Positions 1-9,834 of a stretch of 64,000 nt of DNA are shown in pieces. This stretch comes from Paraburkholderia polaris. GTDB lineage: Bacteria > Pseudomonadota > Gammaproteobacteria > Burkholderiales > Burkholderiaceae. The position numbers and the translations under genes were made by a program. The stretch lies in assembly GCF_012927345.1 (NCBI RefSeq), contig NZ_JABBGJ010000009.1:124001-188000 (forward strand), read 5' to 3'. How positions within the stretch are numbered: the first letter of the stretch is position 1; every line of letters begins with the position of its first letter. The notes under the pieces are model-generated. The model made no database searches, was not told the origin of the DNA, and saw only the letters and a program-made list of their open reading frames with translations.

Positions 1-507
1 CAGCTCAATGAGCAGCGTGCGCAGCGCCGCTTTCACCTGCTGAGGATCGGTGAGGCGCTCGGTGCGCACTTTCTCGCGCAGCGATTCGAGCAGGAACTCG
101 GTGGCTTCGACACCCGCATCCGACATCAGCAGTGCGGTCTCGAGTTCTTCGTACAAATCCTCGTCGATCTTCGTACCGACGAAAATGCCGGTCAGGCTCG
201 AACTCGTTTTCGACAGGCCGGTCTTCAGGCGCGTGAGCCACGAGCGCTTGGCGCTTGCGTCCTGCATAGGTGGCGGGACGATTTCGACGGCGGTTGCTTC
301 GGGTTCGGGCTCGTTTGTGGACACAGCAGCCGCCGGCTGCGTATCGACGCTAACCGGGGCCACCGGCCGCGGCTCCGACTGCGCGACGGGCGCAGCCGGT
401 GCCCCTACGGCGGGTTCAGGCGCCAAGGCTTCCGGCGCCGTCTGCGATTCTTCTGGCGCGTTATCGGACTCTTTCGAACCCTTGAATCGTTTGAAAAAGC
501 TGAACAT
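1..507 (-). CDS. ftsY: Signal recognition particle receptor FtsY (N-terminal part, cut by window edge)
   Basis: The ATG complement is at 505-507 and the frame runs off the left edge, so only about 169 N-terminal residues are visible. The protein starts MFSFFKRFKG, a short basic amphipathic start, followed by an Ala/Pro/Glu-rich acidic A region (about residues 15-80). The start of the helical N domain follows (SWLTRLKTGLSKTSSSLTG, then DLYEELETALLMSDAGV). The GTPase G domain lies outside the window. FtsY docks SRP-ribosome complexes at the inner membrane for co-translational insertion. It is divergent from rsmD, as in many proteobacteria, which supports the call. Confidence 0.93.
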   Translation of the reverse strand, partial: MFSFFKRFKGSKESDNAPEESQTAPEALAPEPAVGAPAAPVAQSEPRPVAPVSVDTQPAAAVSTNEPEPEATAVEIVPPPMQDASAKRSWLTRLKTGLSKTSSSLTGIFVGTKIDEDLYEELETALLMSDAGVEATEFLLESLREKVRTERLTDPQQVKAALRTLLIEL

Positions 508-747
508 GATCTGGCGTGGTGAGAGCGCGCGCCGATGCGCGCAGCCGGGACAAGCCCCGGGGGAGCGCAGGCAGCGTTGCGATGCGGGATGCAAGGCGCT
601 GGAAGCCGCACATTTTATCAGGCGCGCCGCCACCCGTCGTATTGGCCGAACGGCCAGGCTGGACGCCGCGCGCCCCTGTGGTAACGTTGGCCCTCCAGCC
701 CACACGCATCGGCGTCGCGGGCGTCTCTATAACGTATTCGAAACTGC

Positions 748-1362
748 ATGCCCCGTTCTGCTCCTTCACGCGCCCACGGCGCTTCGTCCAAAGGCGGCAA
801 GCCGCACGCCATCCGCATCATTGGCGGCGACTGGAAGCGCACGCCGCTGCCCGTGCTCGACCTCGACGGCCTGCGCCCCACGCCTGACCGCGTGCGCGAA
901 ACGCTGTTCAACTGGCTCGGCCAACGGCTGGACGGCCAGCGCTGCCTCGATCTGTTCGCCGGCAGCGGCGCGCTCGGCTTCGAGGCCGCCTCGCGCGGCG
1001 CGGCACGGGTCTTGATGGTCGAGCGCAACGCGCGGGCCGCGAGCCAGCTACGCTCGAACCAGGAGCGCCTGTCGGCGCGGACGATCGAAATCGCGGAAGC
1101 CGACGGCTTGCGCCTCGCGGCAAGTCTCGCACCGGGATCGTTCGACGTGGTTTTCCTCGATCCGCCGTTCGGCGACGATCTGCTCGACAAGGCGCTCGCT
1201 CTGGCCGTGCCGCTGCTGAGCCCGGAAGGTTTTCTGTATGTGGAGGCGGGCGCTACGCTCGAGCTCGAGGGGAACGAGACGCTGGCCGGTTGGGAAATCG
1301 TGCGGCAAGGCAAAGCGGGCGCTGTCCACTTTCATTTGCTGCAGCGCGAAAATAAGGAATAA
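748..1362 (+). CDS. rsmD: 16S rRNA (guanine(966)-N2)-methyltransferase RsmD
   Basis: This is a 204-residue SAM-dependent methyltransferase. The SAM-binding loop LDLFAGSGALG is at residues 67-77 and the catalytic DPPF motif of N2-guanine methyltransferases at about 138-141. The N-terminal RIIGGDWKRTPLPV and the RPTPDRVRETLFNWL segment are typical of RsmD, which methylates G966 of 16S rRNA during 30S assembly. The first 20 residues are Ser/Gly/Lys-rich, so an internal start is possible, but none is clearly better. It is divergent from ftsY and upstream of coaD, the usual neighbourhood. Confidence 0.95.
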   Translation: MPRSAPSRAHGASSKGGKPHAIRIIGGDWKRTPLPVLDLDGLRPTPDRVRETLFNWLGQRLDGQRCLDLFAGSGALGFEAASRGAARVLMVERNARAASQLRSNQERLSARTIEIAEADGLRLAASLAPGSFDVVFLDPPFGDDLLDKALALAVPLLSPEGFLYVEAGATLELEGNETLAGWEIVRQGKAGAVHFHLLQRENKE

Positions 1363-1475
1363 TGCGCGTTCCAAAACAAGCAGCGGATGGGTTACCGTCA
1401 CGCGTGCGGTCGGTGCCAAATGCGTCGCGTGGACGCTTTGACGTGCCTTTTGTCTGAAGAGAGAGGAGAAGTCTC

Positions 1476-1991
1476 ATGGTAGTCGCCGTGTACCCGGGCA
1501 CGTTCGACCCGCTGACGCGCGGTCACGAAGACCTCGTTCGACGCGCGTCGAGCATTTTCGACACGCTGGTGGTGGGCGTTGCCGACAGTCGCAACAAGAA
1601 GCCATTTTTCACCCTGAAAGAGCGTCTCGACATTGCTCATGAAGTGCTCGGGCACTACCCGAACGTTCAGGTGATGAGCTTCAAAGGGCTATTGAAGGAC
1701 TTTGTCCGCAACAATAACGCTCGGGTGATCGTGCGTGGCCTGCGCGCCGTCTCGGACTTCGAATATGAGTTCCAGATGGCCGGCATGAACCGCTATCTGC
1801 TGCCGGACGTCGAAACCATGTTCATGACGCCGTCCGATCAATACCAGTTCATCTCCGGCACCATCGTGCGTGAAATCGCGCAACTGGGCGGCGACGTCAG
1901 CAAGTTCGTGTTCCCGTCGGTCGAAAAGCGGCTGAAGGAAAAGGTTGCTGCGCTGGATTCGAATGACGGCGCTTCGGCGGCACAACCGTAA
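1476..1991 (+). CDS. coaD: Phosphopantetheine adenylyltransferase (PPAT)
   Basis: This 171-residue protein is close to the family length (about 160). It starts [20 protein letters not shown], with the nucleotidyltransferase TxGH motif at residues 14-17. The second signature, normally ISSTxVRE, reads ISGTIVRE at about 126-133. It transfers AMP from ATP to 4'-phosphopantetheine, the penultimate step of coenzyme A synthesis. A purine-rich Shine-Dalgarno stretch (gagaggagaag) lies just upstream of the ATG. It follows rsmD and precedes the ferredoxin gene in the same direction, so the three may be cotranscribed. Confidence 0.97.
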   Translation: MVVAVYPGTFDPLTRGHEDLVRRASSIFDTLVVGVADSRNKKPFFTLKERLDIAHEVLGHYPNVQVMSFKGLLKDFVRNNNARVIVRGLRAVSDFEYEFQMAGMNRYLLPDVETMFMTPSDQYQFISGTIVREIAQLGGDVSKFVFPSVEKRLKEKVAALDSNDGASAAQP

Positions 1992-2000
1992 CCGGCGTAA

Positions 2001-2312
<312 letters not shown>

Positions 2313-2329
2313 GCGTTGAATGATGATGG

Positions 2330-2359
2330 AAAACGGCGAGGCGTCTGCCTCGCCGTTTT
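2330..2359 (+). terminator. Rho-independent terminator after the ferredoxin gene
   Basis: A 13-bp perfect stem (aaaacggcgaggc / gcctcgccgtttt) with a GTCT loop is followed by cttttg. It begins 17 bp after the ferredoxin stop. The stem is A/T-flanked on both sides, so it may also help end hisC transcription from the other strand. Confidence 0.85.
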
Positions 2360-2406
2360 CTTTTGCGGTACCGCTTTGTGATGAGCGCGGGGAGTTATCC
2401 CGATCG

Positions 2407-3486
2407 TTATCCGACGTAAGCGCTGAAAATATCGTGCAGTGCATTCAGCAGAATGTCGCATTCGGCGTCGGTGCCGACCGAGATTCGCAGATGCTGGTCG
2501 ATTCGCGCCGCCTTGAAGTGGCGCACGAAGATTTCCTTTTCCCTTAGCCGTGCCACGAGCATCGCCGCGTCGTAGCCTTCGTGCCGTGCGAACAGCAGAT
2601 TTGCCGCTGACGGCACCACCTCGAAGCCCAGTGCCGTCAAGCCCGCCGCCAGCCGCTCACGGCTGGCAATCACCTTGGCGCAGTTGTCGCGGAGCCACAC
2701 ATCGTCCTCGTATGCAGCGACGGCCGCGACTTGCGCCAGACGGTCGAGCGGATACGAATTGAAGCTGTCCTTCACGCGGTTCAGTGCATCGATCAGTTCG
2801 GGATTGCCGAATGCGAAGCCGACGCGCATGCCGGCCAGCGAACGCGACTTCGATACTGTTTGGATTACCAGCAGGTTGGGATAGCGGTCGATCAATGTGA
2901 TGGCCGATTCGGCGCCGAAATCGACATAGGCCTCATCGATTACCACGACCGATTCGGTGTTTCTCGCCACCAGGCGCTCGATATCGGCGAGCGGCAGCGG
3001 TCGTCCAGTCGGCGCGTTCGGGTTTGGGAACAGTACGCCGCCGTTAGGCGCTGTGTATTCGTCGACATTGATGGCGAAGCTGTCGTCGAGTGCGATGGTT
3101 CGATAGTCGACTTCAAAGAGCCGCGCATAGGTCGGGTAGAAGCTGTACGTGATATCCGGAAACAGCAACGGTTTGTCGTGCTTCAGCAAGGCCTGAAAGG
3201 TGAGCGCGAGCACTTCGTCCGAGCCGTTGCCCGCGAACACCTGTTCCGGGCGGATGCCGTGGTACGCGGCTACCGTTTCGCGTAACTTGCGCGCGGTCGG
3301 GTCGGGATAGCGGCGCAGTGACTCGCTCGCGTCGCCCAGTTCCTGCCGGATCGCTTCAAGCACGCGCGGCGACGGGGGATAAGGATTCTCGTTGGTGTTC
3401 AGCTTCACCGGATGCGCGACCATGGGCTGCTCGCCCGGCACATACGGCGTCAGACGGTGAACGATGTCACTCCAGTAGCGGCTCAA
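2407..3486 (-). CDS. hisC: Histidinol-phosphate aminotransferase HisC
   Basis: This 359-residue fold-type I aminotransferase has the N-terminal [15 protein letters not shown] motif, NPNAPTG at about 154-160, and DEAYVDF at 184-190. The PLP-binding lysine lies in [13 protein letters not shown] (Lys213). It converts imidazole-acetol phosphate to histidinol phosphate in histidine synthesis. The gene stands alone rather than in a his operon, so it may be a second copy or act on aromatic substrates. An aggaga Shine-Dalgarno sequence lies at about 3490-3497. Immediately upstream is the perfect 8-bp tandem array at 3505-3624, which fills most of the leader. Confidence 0.94.
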   Translation of the reverse strand: MSRYWSDIVHRLTPYVPGEQPMVAHPVKLNTNENPYPPSPRVLEAIRQELGDASESLRRYPDPTARKLRETVAAYHGIRPEQVFAGNGSDEVLALTFQALLKHDKPLLFPDITYSFYPTYARLFEVDYRTIALDDSFAINVDEYTAPNGGVLFPNPNAPTGRPLPLADIERLVARNTESVVVIDEAYVDFGAESAITLIDRYPNLLVIQTVSKSRSLAGMRVGFAFGNPELIDALNRVKDSFNSYPLDRLAQVAAVAAYEDDVWLRDNCAKVIASRERLAAGLTALGFEVVPSAANLLFARHEGYDAAMLVARLREKEIFVRHFKAARIDQHLRISVGTDAECDILLNALHDIFSAYVG

Positions 3487-3504
3487 GCGATTCTCCTGTC
3501 GATA

Positions 3505-3624
3505 GCGAAACGGCGAAACGGCGAAACGGCGAAACGGCGAAACGGCGAAACGGCGAAACGGCGAAACGGCGAAACGGCGAAACGGCGAAACGGCGAAACG
3601 GCGAAACGGCGAAACGGCGAAACG
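3505..3624. repeat. Perfect tandem repeat, 15 copies of GCGAAACG
   Basis: Reading base by base, the octamer gcgaaacg is repeated 15 times without a mismatch, then a partial unit (gcga). It fills the gap between the hisC start (3486) and the pth stop (3650), directly upstream of the hisC ribosome-binding site on the minus strand. Perfect identity suggests recent slippage expansion and a copy number likely to vary between strains. Eight is not a multiple of three, but the array is outside any convincing gene. Confidence 0.97.
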
Positions 3625-3649
3625 GCGATAGGTGTGCGGGCAAGCCCGC

Positions 3650-4252
3650 TCAAGGATTGCGGTGCAGTTGCATCATCGCCCGCTCGAGCTCGCCTTTGAT
3701 GATCTGCGGCATCACGGCCAATGCTCGTTCGATCGACGCATCGATCACATCCTGTTCTTCCCGCCGCGGCGGCTTCAGCACGTAGTTGGCGACGTCCGGC
3801 TTGGCGCCGGCTCGCGCGCTTTCAGGAATCAGGTCGCGCGGATGACCGATGCCGATCCGCAGCCGCCAATACTGTTGCGAGGACAGATGCGCGGTAATGT
3901 CCTTCAGCCCGTTATGGCCGCCGCTGCCACCGCCGAGCTTCAGCTTGACACTGCCAGGCGGCATATCGAGTTCGTCGTGCGCGACCAGAATTTCGTCCGG
4001 CAGAATCTTGAAGAATTGCGCGACCGCGACGACCGACTGCCCCGAGCGGTTCATATACGTCTGCGGTTCCAGCAGATGCACTTCTTCACCGTGAAGCCGG
4101 GCCTTCGCGTAGAAACCGTGGAAGCGCCGCTCGTCGCGCAGCGTCGTGCCTGCTTCGCGCGCTAGTTGATCGACCAGCCAGAAGCCGGCATTGTGGCGCG
4201 TCGCAGTGTATTCAGCGCCCGGATTGCCGAGCCCGACGATCAGCTTGATCAT
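3650..4252 (-). CDS. pth: Peptidyl-tRNA hydrolase
   Basis: This 200-residue protein starts [12 protein letters not shown], the hallmark of bacterial Pth. The catalytic histidine is H20 within [11 protein letters not shown]. Other family motifs are PQTYMNRSG and HDELDMPPG, and [12 protein letters not shown]. It cleaves the ester bond of peptidyl-tRNAs released from stalled ribosomes. It lies downstream of rplY on the same strand, the standard proteobacterial pair, but the strong rplY terminator at 4299-4341 separates them. Confidence 0.97.
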   Translation of the reverse strand: MIKLIVGLGNPGAEYTATRHNAGFWLVDQLAREAGTTLRDERRFHGFYAKARLHGEEVHLLEPQTYMNRSGQSVVAVAQFFKILPDEILVAHDELDMPPGSVKLKLGGGSGGHNGLKDITAHLSSQQYWRLRIGIGHPRDLIPESARAGAKPDVANYVLKPPRREEQDVIDASIERALAVMPQIIKGELERAMMQLHRNP

Positions 4253-4298
4253 GATTGCGTAGGTCCATCTGGCCCGGGCGTCGAATGCGGCCGAGCCG

Positions 4299-4341
4299 AA
4301 AAAAACCGAAAAAAAACCCGCCGGGGCGAACCTCGGCGGGT
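4299..4341 (-). terminator. Rho-independent terminator of rplY
   Basis: On the minus strand a GC-rich hairpin (cccgccgagg / ccccggcggg around a short loop, about 4317-4340) is followed by two T-tracts, complementary to the A-runs at 4299-4316. It lies between the rplY stop and the pth start. Confidence 0.85.
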
Positions 4342-4402
4342 CACAGCGACCGTTTCATTGAAACGGATCGAGAGGATTGCTTGCTCAGTGCCAAAAAGGC
4401 CC

Positions 4403-5023
4403 TTAGGCAGCCGGCGTTTCGCCTTCGCCAGCAGCAGCGGCGTCGCCTTCAGCGATTGCGCCAGCCGGGATCGTTGCAGATGCAATGACCGGGTTTTCTG
4501 CTTCAACGTGAGCAACCAGTGCCACGCCTGCCGGCAGGACGATGTCCTTAGCGTGCAGCGAGTGACCAGCTTCGATCTTCACCAGGTCGACTTCGAGGAA
4601 TTCCGGCAGTGCCGACGGCAGGCACTCGATTTCGATTTCGTTGAGGACGTGCGAGATCACCGCGCTCGACAGCTTCACTGCCGGGTTGGTTTCCTGGTTC
4701 ATGAAGTGCAGCGGCACCTTGGTGTGCAGCTTCTTCGTCGCGTCGACACGTTGGAAGTCCACGTGCAGCACGAGCTGACGGAACGGGTGGTATTGCACGT
4801 CGCGCAGCAGAACCTGTTGCGACTTGCCTGCCACTTCCAGTTCGAGGATCGACGAGTGGAAAACTTCTTTCTTCAGCGCGTGCCAGAGTGCGTTGTGGTC
4901 CAGTTCGACCAATTGCGTTTCAGCACCAGCGCCATATACGATGCCCGGGGTCTTACCCGAGATACGCAGGCGGCGGCTCGCACCCGTACCTTGCAAGGAA
5001 CGCTCGAAAGCGACTACTTTCAT
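4403..5023 (-). CDS. rplY: 50S ribosomal protein L25/Ctc
   Basis: This 206-residue protein is the long CTC/TL5 type, with an N-terminal 5S-rRNA-binding L25 domain ([20 protein letters not shown], then GKTPGIVYG) and a C-terminal TL5 domain ending in an Ala/Glu-rich tail. I chose the ATG at 5023 over one six codons upstream. A ggag Shine-Dalgarno sequence sits correctly before it and the family begins at MKVVAFER. The protein binds 5S rRNA in the large subunit. It sits between prs and pth as usual. Confidence 0.96.
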   Translation of the reverse strand: MKVVAFERSLQGTGASRRLRISGKTPGIVYGAGAETQLVELDHNALWHALKKEVFHSSILELEVAGKSQQVLLRDVQYHPFRQLVLHVDFQRVDATKKLHTKVPLHFMNQETNPAVKLSSAVISHVLNEIEIECLPSALPEFLEVDLVKIEAGHSLHAKDIVLPAGVALVAHVEAENPVIASATIPAGAIAEGDAAAAGEGETPAA

Positions 5024-5058
5024 ATTGAATCTCCAATGCACTGCCCGCGACCAGGCAG

Positions 5059-5096
5059 TAAAAACGGGGCCTCCAAGCCATTACGGCTGAGGCCCC
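5059..5096 (-). terminator. Rho-independent terminator of prs
   Basis: A long stem-loop (ggggcctc / gaggcccc with an inner agcc/ggct pair) at 5066-5096 is followed on the minus strand by a T-tract, complementary to aaaa at 5060-5064. It lies between the prs stop and the rplY start. Confidence 0.8.
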
Positions 5097-5187
5097 AGAG
5101 CGATGGCACGAACCTTCGTTCGTTCATGCCAATTGTGCAAAAGCGCAGTGCGCGGTACTGCAACGCGTGCTGCGCCCTCGCAAATAC

Positions 5188-6144
5188 TTAACTTTCAGCG
5201 AACAGCGACATCACCGAATCGCCGCGACGAATCCGCGAGAACGTTTCGGCAAGAAGGCCGGCGCTGGTCAGCGAACGGATCTTGGCGCACGAGCGGGCTT
5301 CTTCGCCGAGCGGGATCGTATCGGTGACGACGAGTTCGTCGAGTGCCGAAGCTGCGATACGCTCGCCTGCACCGCCCGACAGAACCGGGTGGGTGGCGTA
5401 AGCGAACACCTGCTTCGCACCGCGTTCCTTCAAAACTTGAGCTGCCTTGCAAAGCGTGCCTGCGGTGTCGACCATGTCGTCCATGATCACGCAGGTGCGG
5501 CCTTCGACTTCACCGATGATGTTCATCACTTCGGCAACGTTCGCCTTCGGGCGGCGTTTGTCGATGATCGCGAGGTCGCAATTCAGTTGCTTGGCCAATG
5601 CACGGGCACGCACCACGCCGCCGACGTCCGGCGAAACGACCAGCAGGTTCTCGTAGTTCTGCTTGCGCAGATCGCCGAGCAGCACGGGCGTAGCGTAGAT
5701 ATTGTCGACCGGGATGTCGAAGAAGCCTTGAATCTGGTCGGCGTGCAGATCCATCGTAATGATCCGCTCGACGCCGGCGATTTCCAGCATGTTCGCCACG
5801 ATCTTCGCCGAGATGGCGACGCGCGCCGAACGCGGGCGTCGATCTTGACGGGCATAACCGAAGTAGGGGATGGCTGCGGTGATCCGACCGGCGGATGCGC
5901 GCTTGAGCGCATCGACCATGATCATCAGTTCCATCAGATTGTCATTCGCCGGCGCGCACGTGGATTGCAGGACGAAGACATCCTTGCCACGCACGTTTTC
6001 CTGAATCTCGACCTGGATTTCACCGTCCGAGAAACGGCTAACCATTGCTTTGCCGAGGGGAATACCGAGGATTTTGACGACTTCCTGTGCAAGCGCGGGA
6101 TTTGCGTTGCCAGTAAAAACCATCAGGCCGTCATGGCTGCTCAT
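5188..6144 (-). CDS. prs: Ribose-phosphate pyrophosphokinase
   Basis: This 318-residue PRPP synthase shows the N-terminal [11 protein letters not shown]. It also has the [16 protein letters not shown] segment, the [14 protein letters not shown]-site motif, and the ribose-5-phosphate loop [11 protein letters not shown]. It makes PRPP from ribose-5-phosphate and ATP for nucleotide, histidine and tryptophan synthesis. Length matches class I enzymes. It lies directly downstream of the tRNA-Gln gene and ispE on the same strand, a conserved order in beta- and gammaproteobacteria. The tRNA and prs may share a transcript. Confidence 0.97.
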   Translation of the reverse strand: MSSHDGLMVFTGNANPALAQEVVKILGIPLGKAMVSRFSDGEIQVEIQENVRGKDVFVLQSTCAPANDNLMELMIMVDALKRASAGRITAAIPYFGYARQDRRPRSARVAISAKIVANMLEIAGVERIITMDLHADQIQGFFDIPVDNIYATPVLLGDLRKQNYENLLVVSPDVGGVVRARALAKQLNCDLAIIDKRRPKANVAEVMNIIGEVEGRTCVIMDDMVDTAGTLCKAAQVLKERGAKQVFAYATHPVLSGGAGERIAASALDELVVTDTIPLGEEARSCAKIRSLTSAGLLAETFSRIRRGDSVMSLFAES

Positions 6145-6189
6145 CGTGCACCTACTTCAGGCTGGGGGCGAGGGAAATGCGAGAATTTT

Positions 6190-6266
6190 TGGCAGGGGAG
6201 GAAGGAGTCGAACCTTCGAATGCCGGAATCAAAATCCGGTGCCTTAACCAACTTGGCGACTCCCCT
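6190..6266 (-). tRNA. tRNA-Gln (anticodon TTG)
   Basis: Read on the minus strand the 77 bases fold as a cloverleaf. The 7-bp acceptor stem is AGGGGAG/CTCCCCT, the anticodon stem CCGGA/TCCGG encloses the loop TTTTGAT with anticodon TTG, and the T-loop is TTCGACT. The 3' CCA is encoded (tgg at 6190-6192 on the plus strand). The D-arm (GCCAAGTTGGTTAAGGC) and anticodon arm resemble bacterial tRNA-Gln. It lies between ispE and prs, a conserved location. Confidence 0.96.
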
Positions 6267-6316
6267 ACACTAACTTTGAGCTCCACCGAACGAGGGAACG
6301 CTCGACGAGGCAAAAC

Positions 6317-7198
6317 TTATGACGCGAAAGCAAAGAGTGGATGCTGATCGAGACTTGCAGTTACTGCGCTGTTCCATTCGCCAGGCAGTTTGGCTTGCGC
6401 CGCTTCTGCTTCAGCTTTACTACGGAACGCTGCAAATACACTTGCACCTGATCCAGACATCCGCGCTGGTGCGATGCTTTCAAACCATCGCAACACTTGC
6501 GCTACTTCCGCGTATTTTCCCACGACAACTTGCTGCATGTCATTCCGGCCAAAACTTTCCGGCCATTCAGTGTTGCAGCTAAGTTCTGCAGGAAAGTCCG
6601 TAATTATGAGGGGTTTCGAATCTCTTGTCAACGCTTTTTCGGAAAAAATCGCTGCAGTCGGAACATGAACCCTCGGCGTCACTACTAGGAAATGGCGCGG
6701 CGGCAATTGTACAACGTCCAAAGCTTCTCCGACACCCTGCGCGAACGCATTTTTTCCAAAAATAAAAAATGGCACGTCCGCGCCGAGTTTCAGCGCCAGC
6801 GCTTGCAACTCCAGTCGCGGCAAATCGAGCTTCCAGAGACGGTTCAGGGCAAGCAGCGTGGTGGCCGCATCGGAGCTGCCACCGCCGAGGCCCGCGCCCA
6901 TCGGCAGGCGCTTGTCGATTTCGATATCGACACCCTCGGGCGAGCCCGTATGCGTCTTCAGGAGCGTTGCTGCGCGCACGGTGAGGTCGTGTTCCGGCTG
7001 CACGTCGGGGAGGTCGGTGCTGCGCGTGATGAGGCCGTCGTCGCGTCGCTTGAAGTGCAGGGTGTCGCCCCAGTCGAGCAACTGGAAGACGGTTTGCAGC
7101 GTGTGATAGCCATCCGGCCGGCGGCCGGTGATGTGCAGGAAGAGGTTGAGCTTCGCTGGCGCGAGGCAATCGCGCAGCGAATCGGTCGTTTCAATCAT
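6317..7198 (-). CDS. ispE: 4-diphosphocytidyl-2-C-methyl-D-erythritol kinase
   Basis: This is a GHMP kinase of about 293 residues. The N-terminal substrate motif [20 protein letters not shown] is present, and the ATP-binding glycine loop is [16 protein letters not shown]-terminal GSGASVFA segment is also visible. It phosphorylates CDP-methylerythritol in the non-mevalonate isoprenoid pathway. An in-frame ATG five codons upstream (7213) would add MYARL; neither start has a strong Shine-Dalgarno sequence. I prefer 7198, the usual family start. It sits downstream of lolB and upstream of tRNA-Gln. Confidence 0.94.
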   Translation of the reverse strand: MIETTDSLRDCLAPAKLNLFLHITGRRPDGYHTLQTVFQLLDWGDTLHFKRRDDGLITRSTDLPDVQPEHDLTVRAATLLKTHTGSPEGVDIEIDKRLPMGAGLGGGSSDAATTLLALNRLWKLDLPRLELQALALKLGADVPFFIFGKNAFAQGVGEALDVVQLPPRHFLVVTPRVHVPTAAIFSEKALTRDSKPLIITDFPAELSCNTEWPESFGRNDMQQVVVGKYAEVAQVLRWFESIAPARMSGSGASVFAAFRSKAEAEAAQAKLPGEWNSAVTASLDQHPLFAFAS

Positions 7199-7273
7199 GA
7201 GTCGAGCATACATGCGCCATAGCGGCGCTGAAGAAGCGGCAAGGGTTGCGCGAACAGAGGCGCGACTACTGAA

Positions 7274-7909
7274 CTACTGGTCCAGCACGAGCTTGATGTC
7301 GAGCGGCGGTTCCGTGCGGGTCAGATTCAAGCGCTTCACGCCGGTGGCCGGCGCGTCCGCATACGCCAGGTAATCGATCGTCCAGCCGTCCTGCGTGATC
7401 TGCTTCAGACGTGAGGGCTGCTCCGGATCCTTCTCGGTCCTGGCGCGCGAAGTTGGCGCCGGCGAAGGCTGCAGCCAGTAGCGCAGCCCTTCGACCGGCA
7501 GAGCGAAGCCGAGCGCATTCTGCATCAGCGTGGAGACATTGTCGGCAGTGAGCGGTTGGCGGTTTGGCAGTTCGAGCGTAGCCGAGGCCGGCGACGAGGT
7601 CACGATCGCCAGTGTCTGACCGAGCGGATTGCGCAATTGCAGGGTGACCGTGTCACCCGTTTCCTGCCAGGTAAAGTTGCCATAGGCATTGCGCTGTTGG
7701 CCGTTCTGATCGTTGTACTGGATCGCGAAACGGCCCTGATAAGCACGCGTGGTCTGCGCAGAGACGGAGGTCGCTGCATTCGACGTGGACGGCCCCTGCG
7801 GCTGCACCGATGCACAACCGGCCAACGCGACAACCGCTGCCGCTACGAGTCCGAGCGCCGCGCCACGCGGCGCCCGGGGATAGGAGATCAAGCGGGAAAG
7901 ACGCATCAA
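7274..7909 (-). CDS. lolB: Outer-membrane lipoprotein insertion factor LolB
   Basis: This 211-residue lipoprotein has a type II signal peptide ending in the lipobox LAGC, with Cys32 predicted to be acylated. The rest is a beta-rich LolB domain (YQGRFAIQYNDQNGQQRNAYGNFTWQ, beginning about residue 56). LolB receives lipoproteins from the LolA chaperone and inserts them in the outer membrane. Its ATG overlaps the stop of the upstream TPR gene by four bases, so the two are translationally coupled. ispE follows. Confidence 0.92.
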   Translation of the reverse strand: MMRLSRLISYPRAPRGAALGLVAAAVVALAGCASVQPQGPSTSNAATSVSAQTTRAYQGRFAIQYNDQNGQQRNAYGNFTWQETGDTVTLQLRNPLGQTLAIVTSSPASATLELPNRQPLTADNVSTLMQNALGFALPVEGLRYWLQPSPAPTSRARTEKDPEQPSRLKQITQDGWTIDYLAYADAPATGVKRLNLTRTEPPLDIKLVLDQ

Positions 7910-9747
7910 AGATCGTTCACCTGAAGACGTTGCAGCGTTTTAACCAGCGTGTCGTTGTCCGGCTCGAGCTTGCGCGCGTCGCGGAAGGCAGCGCGAGCCT
8001 GATCCTGCGCTCCGGTTTTCCACAACACTTCGCCGAGGTGCGCGCCGATTTCGGCGTTCGGCTGGAGGTCGTACGCTTTGCGCAGCAGCTTGATCGCATC
8101 CGTCGTATCGCCCATCCGGTACTTGACCCAGCCGACGCTGTCCATGATGAAGGCGTCGTTCGGCGCCAGCGACGAGGCCTTCTCGACCAGCTTGTCCGCT
8201 TCCGGCAGTCGCTGATTGCGATCAGCCAGCGAATAGCCGAGTGCGTTGTACGCCTGCGGGTTGTCCGGCTGCGTCTGGATCAGCTTGCGCAGTTGCGCTT
8301 CCATGACATCGTAGTGGCCGGTCTTTTCGGCGGCCATGGCGTAGTCGTAGGTGAGGTCGGGGTCGTCCGGGAAGGCGGCAGATGCTTGTTGCAGGAGTGC
8401 TTCCGACTCCGGGTAGCGCTTCGCGTCGAACAGAATGGCCGCGTCGGTGCGTGCAATCAGCGCCTGGTCGCGCGGATCGGGCGCCTGCAGGCCGGCCAGC
8501 AGCTTGCGCGCGTCTTCAGTTCTGCCCTGCTTGGCGAGCAATTGCGCACTCGTGATCTGCGCCGGCACGTATTGCTGGCTCGAGGGCGAAACCTTGTTCA
8601 GCCAGTTGCTGGCCGCCGCTTCGTTCTTCTGCTCGAGCGACAGTTGCGCGAGATAGATATACGCCTGGCCCGGATCGGCGCCCGGCGTCTTTTCAGCTTG
8701 CTGAGCGTACTGGGTCAGGTAGGTCTGCGCGTCGTTGAAATTCTTCTGCTGGATCTTGATCAGGGCGAGCGCCATCAGCGGCGTGAGGTCACTCGCGTTG
8801 TTCTTGTGCATGATCTCGAACTGCTTCTGCGCGTCGTCCAGACGGTCGCTCGCGAGATACATCTGCGCGAGCGCAAGACGTGCGTCATGCGATTTCGGAT
8901 TCTGCTGCACGTACTTTTCGAGCGACGCGATGCCTTCCTTGCGCTCCTCCGGACCCATCTGCGACAGCGTCAGCGCGGCCGGCAAATAGTCCGGCTTGAG
9001 CGTGAGCGCCTGTTCGAGCGACTTGCGCGCGCCCGGCGCGTCGTCGGAAACGAGTTGCTGGCGTGCGATGGCCAGTTGCGCCTCCGGCCGGTTCAGGTCG
9101 TTCTTCAGCAAGTCTTGCAGCACATGCAAGCCGCCGATCCGGTTCGGACCGCGCGAGAGCAGCAACTGCAGCGCCAGAATCGCGCTGCCGCGATTGTCGG
9201 CGGGCACTCTCGCGAGTTCACGCGCGAGGATCGGCGCGGCGTCGTCAGGCTTGCCGGACAACACGAGCAATGACGCATCGAGTTGCGCGGCGCGTTCCGA
9301 ATCCGGCGCATACTGCTGCCACAATTGCGCGGCGGCCAAAGCGTCCGACGGGCTTTGCGCGGCCAGCGCGATTTCCGTGGCGCGTTGCGCCATGCGCGGA
9401 TCGTGCGTGTCGCGCGCGAGCGCGAGGTAGGTCTGGTAGGCGGGCGCCGGCTGGTCGCGTTGCAAGGCGACTTCAGCGGCGAGCACCTGGAATACGATCT
9501 GGCTGGACAGCGGCACGTTCGGCAGAGACTTCTGGTCTTCTGCCGTCGCTGGGCCGAGCGGATCCGGCAGGGTGACGGACGTGTCATCCGAGTCTGGCGA
9601 TGGATCCTGCGCGTGCGCGGGCACGGCAGCCAGCGCCCAGACGGCGAGCGCGGCGGCACCGAGCATGCGGCGAGCGGACACGGCGTGCGGCACGCGGGAT
9701 GCGCTAGCCGGGCGCTTCGAAAACAGCTTCACGAAGGACAAGTTCAT
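7906..9747 (-). CDS. Secreted tetratricopeptide-repeat protein
   Basis: The 613-residue product starts [13 protein letters not shown] and has a Sec signal peptide ending near AVPAHAQ (about residues 35-48). Most of the rest is degenerate TPR repeats, seen as alternating motifs such as [20 protein letters not shown] and [16 protein letters not shown]. It is predicted to be periplasmic or outer-membrane associated and to scaffold protein interactions. Its partner is unknown, but coupling to lolB through an ATGA overlap suggests a role in envelope biogenesis. I chose the start at 9747 because the signal peptide begins there; upstream in-frame codons are not signal-like. Confidence 0.88.
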   Translation of the reverse strand: MNLSFVKLFSKRPASASRVPHAVSARRMLGAAALAVWALAAVPAHAQDPSPDSDDTSVTLPDPLGPATAEDQKSLPNVPLSSQIVFQVLAAEVALQRDQPAPAYQTYLALARDTHDPRMAQRATEIALAAQSPSDALAAAQLWQQYAPDSERAAQLDASLLVLSGKPDDAAPILARELARVPADNRGSAILALQLLLSRGPNRIGGLHVLQDLLKNDLNRPEAQLAIARQQLVSDDAPGARKSLEQALTLKPDYLPAALTLSQMGPEERKEGIASLEKYVQQNPKSHDARLALAQMYLASDRLDDAQKQFEIMHKNNASDLTPLMALALIKIQQKNFNDAQTYLTQYAQQAEKTPGADPGQAYIYLAQLSLEQKNEAAASNWLNKVSPSSQQYVPAQITSAQLLAKQGRTEDARKLLAGLQAPDPRDQALIARTDAAILFDAKRYPESEALLQQASAAFPDDPDLTYDYAMAAEKTGHYDVMEAQLRKLIQTQPDNPQAYNALGYSLADRNQRLPEADKLVEKASSLAPNDAFIMDSVGWVKYRMGDTTDAIKLLRKAYDLQPNAEIGAHLGEVLWKTGAQDQARAAFRDARKLEPDNDTLVKTLQRLQVNDL

Positions 9748-9834
9748 GGATATCCGTTCAATGTTTCGGACGATTGTAACGCGCTCGCTACAATACGCGC
9801 ACAACCACTCACGCAAGTTGCAGACCAGTTAGAC

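Noticed and set aside
3318..3785. Open frame with repeated ETAKRRNG
   Set aside because: It is a shadow of the hisC gene and the 8-bp tandem array; repeats create open frames on the plus strand without any protein character.
5167..6273. Long plus-strand open frame over prs and tRNA-Gln
   Set aside because: It is antisense to prs with no motif; GC-rich codon bias opens this frame.
7810..9273. 487-residue plus-strand frame over the TPR gene
   Set aside because: Arg/Leu/Val-rich antisense shadow with no signal or domain.
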